This document shows positions 1-5,506 of a DNA stretch of 5,506 bases, piece after piece. The position numbers were made by a program, and so were the translations under genes. Every line of letters starts with the position of its first letter. Position 1 is the stretch's first letter. The stretch is taken from assembly GCA_934716785.1 (NCBI GenBank), contig CAKUYM010000299.1, positions 1 to 5,506 on the forward strand. The letters run 5' to 3'. A model generated the notes under the pieces. That model was given only the letters and a program-made list of their open reading frames with translations, made no database searches and was not told where the DNA came from. Source of the DNA: an uncultured Bacteroides sp. GTDB lineage: Bacteria; Bacteroidota; Bacteroidia; Bacteroidales; Bacteroidaceae.

Positions 1-2552
1 AGTCCGTCGGTTACGAATCCCCATATCTCACCCAAACGCATGCCTTCGTAATATTTTTTGGCGAACGTCTTGTCTTTATTGTCATACTTGGTGATATGGC
101 TTTTATAGTCGCTGAGATTGAATCCGATGCTGTACTCAAAAGTGCTTCCGGCTATAGACAGACGGTCTCTCCATGTGGCGGAAAGTTCGTATCCCTTGGT
201 TCTCAGGTCGGCGGTATTCATTTGCGGCACAGTGGCACCATAAACCGATGGCAGTTCTACACCGTCGGTAAGCATGTTTTTCGTGTTGCGCACATACACG
301 TCGGCTGTAAGGCTCAGTCGGTTGTTGAACATAGACAGGTCAAGTCCGCCATCCCATTGTTGTGCGGTCTCCCAAGTCAGATTCGATGCCACCGGAGCGC
401 CTAATGTAGAATATTTGGCCATTGCGCTACCCTCGTTGAAGGAGAATGCGCTGAAGTTGCTGACAGAAATCAGTCGCATGTAAGTATAATAAGAAGACAC
501 GTTTTGATTTCCTAAGCTACCGAACGATGCACGGAGTTTCAGGTTGTCTACTATCTTGCGCAGGGGCTTGAAGAATTTTTCTTCGGAGATGCGCCATCCT
601 GCCGAACCCGAAGGGAAAAGCCCCCAACGGCTGCCTCTGGCAAAACGTGATGTACCGTCATATCGTCCGCTGACCTCGAAAAGGTAGCGCCCTTTATAGT
701 CGTAGTTGATACGTCCGAAGAAGCCCATCAAAGCATACTCATTCTGTCCTCCGGAAACTCCGGTAATGGTTTCTCCGTTTTCGTTTTGTCCCACCAGGTT
801 GAGGTCGTCCAGTGTAGTGGAAGAGAGATTCTGCCCGTAGGCACCGACGTTCTTGATTCTTAGGGTTTCATAGTTAAGACCCACTACCCCCGACAAGTGG
901 TGTGCCCCGCCGAATGTATTGTCGTAGTTGGCGTATGCATTAGTCGAATAATAATTTCGTGTGTTTACCGATTCGTCCAGTTGGTTTGCTCCGGCGCCGG
1001 TTGCATAAACTCCCAACTCGGCATCCGGATACTCGCGGAAATAGATATTGTTGGAACGACTTGTGTTGCGAGTCTGATAGAGGCGATAGGTAAAGTCGGC
1101 GGTAAGGCTCAGACTTTTTATCGGAGTGATGACCAATCGGGTCGTGTTCGAGAAGTCGGTTGCACGGTTTACGTTGCGGTGTGACCCTTCTCCCAATATG
1201 ATATGCCGTCCGTTTCCTACTTTATAGTTCAGATACGGCGTGCTATATAGCCATGATCCGTCCGGATTCTTCATCGGGAAGCAAGCCAAGGCGTGTCGTG
1301 CGCCATAAGCCAACGTGTTTTGCACACTTCCGTCTCCTTGAAACGTATACTGGGAGCCGTAGAATGAAGTGTTGTTAATCAATTTTGCATACTTGTTTAT
1401 GTTAAAATCTATCTTAGAACGCAAGTTGTATTTCCGATAGATGTCCGGATTCTCTTTCAGTATCCCTTTCTGGTAGTCGTACGCTCCGGATACCAGATAC
1501 TTCACATCCTTATTCCCGCCACTCAGCGAAATGTTGTGTTGCTGCGTGGGGTGCGTATCCCGATACTGCATGTGCCACCAGTCGTAGTTGCCGTAATATA
1601 CCCATTGCTTGCGTCCGTTTCTTTCTTCTTCCACCACCCACGGTCTGTCCGGATTCTCGGTCTTGTCGTTTACCCGGGCAAGCAGTTGCTGCATGTCGTG
1701 GTCGGTATAGTTTACATACAGTGTGCCCGATTCAGCTTTCCAGAACTTGTTGATGGTATATACAGACCAATATCCGGTTGTTTCAAAATCGGTGGAAGTG
1801 GTTGGTGATTCCCATCCGAACCGTCCGCTATACCTCACGGTAGCCTTTCCGTTCTGTGCGCTACCCGATTTGGTTGTGACCAATATGACACCGAAAGCAG
1901 CCCGCGCGCCATATACCGCCGCAGCCGAAGCATCTTTTATGACAGATATGGATTCTACGTCATTCGGGTTGATGCGGTTTAGGTCTCCTTCGGCTCCATC
2001 GATAAGAATCAGCGGGCTGGCTCCGTTGATGGAGGTAGTACCACGCACATTGATGCTGGGCGAGCTGCCCGGAACCCCCGATGAAGTGGTGATATTAAGT
2101 CCGGCTACCGAACCTTGCAGCATATTCGTCAGTGAGTGTGATGCTCTGCCCGACAGAGATTTGCTCTCTACGGTGGAGATGGCTCCGGTAAGGTTGACCT
2201 TTTTCTGTGTGCCATAGCCCACCACGACCGTTTCGCCAAGCATAACGGCATCCTCGACCATTATGACCGTGATATTATTCTGAGAGGGAGAGAGTTTTAT
2301 CTTTTGCGGTTGGTAACCTACATAAGAGAAGTCCAATACCCCGCCTTGAGAAGGAACCTGCAGGCTGAAAGAGCCGTCACCCGCCGTTATGGTTCCTGCC
2401 TGCGCGTTATTTGTTTTTACCGTTACTCCTACGAGCGGCTCTTTTTGTTCGTCGAGTACTTTTCCGGATACGGTTCTGCTTTGTGCCGAAAGTGTGGCGA
2501 TACTTCCAATCATGAAAGAAAGCAGAATGATAAAAGTTTTGATGCTGTTCAT
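1..2552 (-). CDS. SusC/RagA-family TonB-linked outer-membrane transporter, C-terminus cut by window edge
   Basis: This is a TonB-dependent outer-membrane channel of the SusC type, which normally imports glycans or other large nutrients together with a SusD lipoprotein. I translated the frame from the ATG at 2552 to base 3 and found no stop, giving 850 codons; family members usually run to about 1000-1100, so only the C-terminal barrel is missing. Residues 1-24 form a signal peptide ending LSAQS with no lipobox. Residues ~25-100 resemble the carboxypeptidase-regulatory-like domain (VSGKVLDEQKEPLVGVTV). The ETVVVGYGTQKK motif lies at 107-118. The plug follows, with LIDGAEGD at 183-190 and the family signature KDASAAAVYGARAAFGVI beginning at 206, then the beta-barrel. 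No STN anti-sigma-interacting domain precedes the regulatory-like domain, so FecR/ECF-sigma control through this protein is unlikely. The start is 5 nt after the phosphoesterase stop, indicating co-transcription. The family call is secure; the substrate is unknown. Confidence 0.97.
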   Translation of the reverse strand, partial: MNSIKTFIILLSFMIGSIATLSAQSRTVSGKVLDEQKEPLVGVTVKTNNAQAGTITAGDGSFSLQVPSQGGVLDFSYVGYQPQKIKLSPSQNNITVIMVEDAVMLGETVVVGYGTQKKVNLTGAISTVESKSLSGRASHSLTNMLQGSVAGLNITTSSGVPGSSPSINVRGTTSINGASPLILIDGAEGDLNRINPNDVESISVIKDASAAAVYGARAAFGVILVTTKSGSAQNGKATVRYSGRFGWESPTTSTDFETTGYWSVYTINKFWKAESGTLYVNYTDHDMQQLLARVNDKTENPDRPWVVEEERNGRKQWVYYGNYDWWHMQYRDTHPTQQHNISLSGGNKDVKYLVSGAYDYQKGILKENPDIYRKYNLRSKIDFNINKYAKLINNTSFYGSQYTFQGDGSVQNTLAYGARHALACFPMKNPDGSWLYSTPYLNYKVGNGRHIILGEGSHRNVNRATDFSNTTRLVITPIKSLSLTADFTYRLYQTRNTSRSNNIYFREYPDAELGVYATGAGANQLDESVNTRNYYSTNAYANYDNTFGGAHHLSGVVGLNYETLRIKNVGAYGQNLSSTTLDDLNLVGQNENGETITGVSGGQNEYALMGFFGRINYDYKGRYLFEVSGRYDGTSRFARGSRWGLFPSGSAGWRISEEKFFKPLRKIVDNLKLRASFGSLGNQNVSSYYTYMRLISVSNFSAFSFNEGSAMAKYSTLGAPVASNLTWETAQQWDGGLDLSMFNNRLSLTADVYVRNTKNMLTDGVELPSVYGATVPQMNTADLRTKGYELSATWRDRLSIAGSTFEYSIGFNLSDYKSHITKYDNKDKTFAKKYYEGMRLGEIWGFVTDG

Positions 2553-2557
2553 AAGTG

Positions 2558-4564
2558 TCAATTAGCTTTATATATGTCAGTAGAGAATGGTTTGGGACGT
2601 TGCATGTTTTCTGTCCATGTGTGTCCGAATTCATCTTTTACGGTAATAGTGAGGTCGGTGTCGGCGTCATCGGCTTTCACCTTGAAGAAGTGAGTGAATT
2701 TCTCGGTAATGAAAGACGGAACCGACTTGAGGCTTGCCGAATTGAAGCGTTTGACCGAAAGGGCTGCTATATGCAAGGGGTCGTATGCCCATACTTCTGT
2801 CGGTGTCAGTGTCTTTCCTTTTTCGTCTGTCACAGTCAGTGTCCAGCGTGGATTCCAGTTCCATATGTTGATAAGTATTTCGTTGTCTGTATTAGCCGGA
2901 TAAGCATTTACGTATTGCATAAATTTCTCTTTGACGGCATCGGGCACATTGGATGGCATTTGCGGAACATCTGCCAATGAGAAGTGCACATTATTCAAGT
3001 CGTAAGTGCGGAACTGATAATCTTCGCTGCGACCGGTTGCCTTATATTGGTATTGGATATCCTTTCCGGATATATCCCAAATGCCATATCCGCCGGGAGT
3101 ACCGTCCAAGCTGACATGCACACCGGGAGTGAGGTATCCCGACCACCACCAGGAGGCGCATATCGCGGCAGTGTTGTGTTCGTAAAATTCATATCCGTTT
3201 GTCACGGCATGTTGTGGCAATACGTTATAGTTCTCATGCGTATGTCCGCTGACGAAATGTACTTTATAATCTTTCAGAATGCTGAATAGCTGTGCCGTAT
3301 TCAGTTCGTCGTGGTCAATCTTGAATCCGCCTTTTTCTGCCGGGTAGAATACCGGGGCATGCATAACGACTATCAGCGGAGTGCCTTTGTCTACGTACGA
3401 CAAGTCCTTTGACAGCCAGTCCAACTGCTCGGCCGATAGCCGCTTCTCATAGGCTCTGGCGGTAGTTCCGTCATATTTATTGCAGTCGATATCATCCATC
3501 ACGATGTAGTGCACCTCACCGATATTGAAGGAATAATAGAGCGGGGCGATGTTGCTCCGGAACTTAGAACCGGCTTCAAAGTCGGATGTCGCTTTATAAT
3601 CGAAGTCGTGATTGCCTATGGTGTGGAATATCTGGATACCTTTCACCTGACTGTTTATCGTGTTCAAATATTCGGGGATGGAATATTTGTTATTGTACCA
3701 ATACAGGTCCCAAGTCATGTCGCCCAATGTAATGGCATACATCTTTTGGTTTGGAAACCGGTCTCTATAACTGTTGAAGTCGGTTGTGAAATCTTTAAAT
3801 TGATTATTGTCGTTGGTACGGTTGGCAAGGTGCATGTCTCCCAACATGAATACCTTATAATCGTCTTGTCCGGACACTTTAGTCAGGCTGAAATCGATGC
3901 GTTCGGCAGAACTTTCATTGTTTTTGTCTTTCACCGTTTTGTAGAACAATGGCAATACTCCGTCGGCAGGCACCTCGAACCCTGATGGAATAGAGATGAA
4001 TACATATCCGTTTTTCTTTTTCGATTTCAGTTGGTATATACCTTGCTCATTGGTTGCGGTGACCTCTTCGCCATCCGATACGACTACACCTTTCACTCCG
4101 CCTTCTCCCGATGCTACGACACCATATACCGTAGTTCCCTTATCGGGAGTAAAATCCAGCTCATCTATGAGATTGAGGTAGATACGTCCTTCTTGTTTCT
4201 TCCGGTTGTCACGTTTTATGGAGACATTATAATAACCGCTTTCGCAACTTTTAGGAATCTTGACAGTGAAATTGTTGTCTTCTACTGTTACAAACGGACA
4301 TATATACGATATACCTCTGTCCGATTCTAAAATGAACGTGTCTGATATTTTAGGAGATTTGCCGTTTATTATGCTGAAAGTGCATTCTCTTTCGCTTTTT
4401 GTAATAGTAGCCTGTTGGGGCAGACTGATGCTTACATCAAAATCGTCTGCAGAGAAATCAGGATTGTTTTCGTTGCTACATGCAAACAATGGAAAGAAAA
4501 TGGCTAAAACCAGCCATAATAGAAATTGTGTTGCTGCTCTCATAAAAAATGTTGTTGTTTTCAT
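2558..4564 (-). CDS. Secreted calcineurin-like metallophosphoesterase lipoprotein
   Basis: This 668-residue protein is predicted to hydrolyse phosphate esters outside the inner membrane. A hydrophobic signal ends in the lipobox LFAC, with the lipid-bearing cysteine at residue 29, followed by SNENN, so it is probably a lipoprotein. An Ig-like stretch precedes a MetallophosN-type beta domain at ~143-225 (TVYGVVASGEGGVKGVVVSD). The catalytic metallophosphatase domain spans ~235-445 and has every expected metal-ligand motif: GDMH (D243, H245), GDMTWD (D282), GNHD (N318, H319), MHAP (H402) and GHTH (H441, H443). The remainder to the C-terminus matches the position of the MetallophosC domain. The frame stays open upstream to a TTG at 4618, but that would put ~18 charged and mixed residues before the signal and would overlap the candidate promoter. 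I therefore chose the ATG at 4564; an ATG at 4543 giving a 22-residue signal is also possible. The gene is the likely first member of an operon with the SusC transporter. The substrate is not deducible. Confidence 0.95.
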   Translation of the reverse strand: MKTTTFFMRAATQFLLWLVLAIFFPLFACSNENNPDFSADDFDVSISLPQQATITKSERECTFSIINGKSPKISDTFILESDRGISYICPFVTVEDNNFTVKIPKSCESGYYNVSIKRDNRKKQEGRIYLNLIDELDFTPDKGTTVYGVVASGEGGVKGVVVSDGEEVTATNEQGIYQLKSKKKNGYVFISIPSGFEVPADGVLPLFYKTVKDKNNESSAERIDFSLTKVSGQDDYKVFMLGDMHLANRTNDNNQFKDFTTDFNSYRDRFPNQKMYAITLGDMTWDLYWYNNKYSIPEYLNTINSQVKGIQIFHTIGNHDFDYKATSDFEAGSKFRSNIAPLYYSFNIGEVHYIVMDDIDCNKYDGTTARAYEKRLSAEQLDWLSKDLSYVDKGTPLIVVMHAPVFYPAEKGGFKIDHDELNTAQLFSILKDYKVHFVSGHTHENYNVLPQHAVTNGYEFYEHNTAAICASWWWSGYLTPGVHVSLDGTPGGYGIWDISGKDIQYQYKATGRSEDYQFRTYDLNNVHFSLADVPQMPSNVPDAVKEKFMQYVNAYPANTDNEILINIWNWNPRWTLTVTDEKGKTLTPTEVWAYDPLHIAALSVKRFNSASLKSVPSFITEKFTHFFKVKADDADTDLTITVKDEFGHTWTENMQRPKPFSTDIYKAN

Positions 4565-4615
4565 AAAATATATGTTTTTTAAAACCAATAACTGTTTCTT
4601 TTTATAAATCCGGTG

Positions 4616-4644
4616 CAAAGAAATACTGTTGGTTTTTCAACAAT
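4616..4644 (-). promoter_or_regulatory. Weak candidate Bacteroides-type promoter for the phosphoesterase-SusC unit
   Basis: On the minus strand, TTTCTTTG (4623-4616) matches the Bacteroides -7 consensus TAnnTTTG except for one of the six fixed bases. ATTGTTG (4644-4638) offers a TTG-containing -33 element. The gap between the boxes is about 17 nt, a little shorter than the usual 19-21. Transcription would start near 4609, leaving a leader of about 45 nt before the ATG at 4564. The site fits the gene layout, but the match is imperfect and could be chance in AT-rich DNA. Confidence 0.3.
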
Positions 4645-4730
4645 GAGACATAGATGTTACATTCTTATGACCTTCGTTCTGTTGCCATCACAGCTCCGGT
4701 TTGATGCAGATTGATATGTCATGCTGCCGG

Positions 4731-4818
4731 CATCATCGTCTCATTTAGCTTTCATCATCGTGTTGTTCAGCCTTTGTCATCATGTCATTTAGCCTTTATC
4801 ATCGTGTTGTTCAGCTTT
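4731..4818. repeat. Tandem array 1: four 22-bp units alternating in two types
   Basis: There are four 22-bp units, at 4731, 4753, 4775 and 4797. Each contains a form of TCATCATCGTG in its first half and an AGC followed by a pyrimidine and T's near its end. The AGC triplets sit at 4747, 4769, 4791 and 4813, exactly 22 bp apart. Units 1 and 3 share TCATTTAGC and agree at 17 of 22 positions. Units 2 and 4 share GTGTTGTTCAGC and agree at 20 of 22. The array is therefore a duplicated 44-bp dimer. A decayed fifth unit in the same register may lie at 4709-4730 (ATGTCAT...GCC). No open frame runs through the units and there are no unique spacers, so it is neither coding nor CRISPR. Its function is unknown. 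Confidence 0.85.
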
Positions 4819-4828
4819 CATATCTTTC

Positions 4829-4916
4829 GTTGTACTGTAGTGAACAGATCGTTGCACTACAGTGAACAGATCGTTGCACTATAGTGAACAGAACTGTGCA
4901 CCACAGTGGAACGGTT
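4829..4916. repeat. Tandem array 2: four 22-bp units with a palindromic CACT-NN-AGTG core
   Basis: The units begin at 4829, 4851, 4873 and 4895. Units 1 and 2 agree at 19 of 22 bases, units 2 and 3 at 20 of 22, and the last is decayed (about 14 of 22). Each holds an imperfect palindrome: TACTGTAGTG at 4833, CACTACAGTG at 4855, CACTATAGTG (perfect) at 4877 and CACCACAGTG at 4899, exactly 22 bp apart. The first three are followed by AACAGA. The arms are conserved while the central dinucleotide varies, as expected of binding sites for a dimeric protein spaced two helical turns apart. The array lies about 250 bp upstream of the phosphoesterase start. It could be an operator cluster or simply a dispersed intergenic repeat; the sequence alone does not decide. 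Confidence 0.9.
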
Positions 4917-4970
4917 GATATATAGCTTCAATGAAACTGTAATACTTATAGCGGAACACGCCAATACTTA

Positions 4971-5013
4971 CTTGCTTTCATGCAGATGATAGCTTGTCGC
5001 TGTATGAAGTAAG
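4971..5013. repeat. Imperfect inverted repeat with a 14-nt loop
   Basis: The left arm CTTGCTTTCATGCAG (4971-4985) pairs with the right arm CTGTATGAAGTAAG (5000-5013) over about 14 positions, with one bulged T. Read as plus-strand RNA, the two exceptions become G-U wobbles; read as minus-strand RNA, they become A-C mismatches. The fold is therefore better in a plus-strand transcript. No run of T's follows on either side, so it does not look like an intrinsic terminator. Its role is unknown. Confidence 0.6.
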
Positions 5014-5233
5014 GTTGGCTGAGACATGAGATAAGAAAGATGATAGACCATGAGATATACATAGAAACGCAATGAGAAATGACGAAACTTGATGCCTTTA
5101 TGCGGTAAAATGATGAGAGATACCTTTTTGAGAAAGTGCTTCTCATTGTCTATGCTATTAGTAATCTGCTGTTTATCTCAAAATAATGAGAACATGAGAA
5201 ATGATTGCTTGAAATCTTTCTTAGTAGGAAGAT

Positions 5234-5284
5234 CCTCCCGCATCTGCCGTTGCTCATATATCTTCTTATCCCAACAGATGGAGG
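5234..5284 (-). other. Bulged hairpin just downstream of the lectin-like gene
   Basis: On the plus strand, CCTC (5234), CATCTG (5241) and TTG (5250) pair in order with CAA (5272), CAGATG (5275) and GAGG (5281). This gives 13 pairs interrupted by two 3-nt bulges on one side, around a 19-nt loop. It begins 7 nt after the minus-strand stop codon at 5292. No T tract follows in the direction of transcription, so it is at best a weak terminator or a 3'-end stabilising structure. Hairpins downstream of the variable region are also known in some DGRs, but this one is not diagnostic. Confidence 0.45.
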
Positions 5285-5291
5285 AGCATAC

Positions 5292-5506
5292 TCAAAAAGC
5301 AAGGACGGGACGCACATCGCCGTAGTTGTTTTTATAGACCCAGTGACAGCACACGTCACCATCGGAGTCCATGAGCCAAAACCGTGCGTAGCTGCCCGAG
5401 AACTCCGAAGACGACCATAACCGGGGACTGCCGTTAAAATCATTCTTGCTGTCGGCTGCAATCTTCTCCATCCAAACATTCAAGGTCGCGGAAACATTGC
5501 CTTGAC
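5292..5506 (-). CDS. C-terminal part of a DGR-type variable / C-type-lectin-like protein, N-terminus outside the window
   Basis: The frame is open from the right edge to the TGA at 5292, giving about 71 residues that end in VRPVLAF. The pattern LWSSSE, then about 29 irregular residues, then DVRPVLAF matches the C-terminal lectin-fold module of DUF1566 / Fib_succ_major-like proteins. In Bacteroides this module is commonly the variable region of diversity-generating retroelements. Between WSSSE and VRPV, 21 of 29 codons end in C or T. Many (TTC, GGC, AGC, TAC, TGC, CAC, GTC, GAC) could arise from AAC or AAT template codons by changing adenines. The mix of C-C, H, W, Y and F is unusual for a conserved core but expected of a diversified binding face. 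If the family assignment holds, the full protein is probably exported and binds ligands at the cell surface. An internal TTG at 5483 is not the start, because the frame continues beyond it. No template repeat or reverse transcriptase lies within the window. Coding status is fairly secure; active diversification is inference. Confidence 0.75.
   Translation of the reverse strand, partial: QGNVSATLNVWMEKIAADSKNDFNGSPRLWSSSEFSGSYARFWLMDSDGDVCCHWVYKNNYGDVRPVLAF

Larger units (their letters stand above)
4624..5291. other. Long intergenic region without a convincing gene
   Basis: These roughly 670 bases separate the lectin-like gene from the phosphoesterase operon. Short open frames occur on both strands (for example 4946-5146 minus and 5089-5325 plus), but they have no recognisable domain, no clear start context, and a composition typical of AT-rich noncoding DNA. 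The region holds the two 22-bp arrays, an inverted repeat at 4971-5013 and a bulged hairpin at 5234-5284. From about 5020 to 5200 the plus strand is purine-rich with recurrent ATGAGA. I saw no tRNA, rRNA, transposase fragment or recognisable riboswitch. Confidence 0.7.

Noticed and set aside
1723..2217. 164-residue plus-strand open frame antisense to the transporter
   Set aside because: It is a shadow of the conserved plug-domain coding sequence on the minus strand.
4565..4618. TTG start extending the phosphoesterase by 18 residues
   Set aside because: The extension would put a charged segment before a good lipoprotein signal and would overlap the candidate -7 element; the ATG at 4564 or 4543 is more plausible.
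4731..4916. Possible CRISPR array
   Set aside because: The units are directly abutting, without unique spacers of uniform length, and no cas gene is present.
4946..5146. 66-residue minus-strand open frame in the intergenic region
   Set aside because: It has no recognisable domain, spans the inverted repeat and has unremarkable AT-rich composition; I see no evidence of coding.
4616..5291. DGR template repeat within the window
   Set aside because: I looked for second copies of the gene's GC-rich end and of the WSSSE codons on both strands and found none.
5089..5325. 78-residue plus-strand open frame
   Set aside because: It crosses the hairpin and the end of the lectin-like gene antisense, with no protein features.
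5150..5479. 109-residue minus-strand open frame overlapping the lectin-like gene
   Set aside because: It is in a different frame from the one that gives WSSSE...VRPVLAF, has a tail unlike any known protein, and runs into the intergenic hairpin.

Overview
The window looks like Bacteroidales chromosomal DNA, most likely Bacteroides or a close relative. The evidence is a SusC/RagA-type outer-membrane transporter, a surface-type lipoprotein with the three-part calcineurin-like phosphoesterase architecture common in gut Bacteroidetes, weak ribosome binding sites, and the tail of a C-type-lectin-like protein ending in the WSSSE...VRPVLAF signature seen in Bacteroides. All three genes lie on the minus strand, so the window reads functionally from right to left.

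From the right edge, a protein truncated by the window boundary (5506 to 5292) contributes its last ~70 residues. These resemble the variable C-terminal lectin fold that diversity-generating retroelements (DGRs) mutate. No reverse transcriptase or template repeat is visible here. About 670 bases without a convincing gene follow (5291 to 4624). This stretch holds a bulged hairpin just past the stop codon, an imperfect inverted repeat at 4971-5013, and two adjacent tandem-repeat arrays (4731-4818 and 4829-4916). Each array has four units with conserved cores exactly 22 bp apart. The second carries a palindromic CACT-NN-AGTG core in every unit.

A weak Bacteroides-like promoter precedes a two-gene transcription unit. 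The first gene is a secreted lipoprotein phosphoesterase (4564 to 2558) with an intact set of metallophosphatase motifs. Its stop codon is 5 nt from the start of a SusC-family TonB-dependent transporter (2552 to beyond the left edge). The first 850 codons of the transporter are present and open. A SusD-like partner probably lies beyond the left edge. The pair suggests a phosphate-ester-targeting relative of a polysaccharide utilisation locus: the lipoprotein would cleave a phosphorylated substrate at the cell surface or in the periplasm, and the SusC channel would import the substrate or a product. The substrate cannot be read from the sequence.
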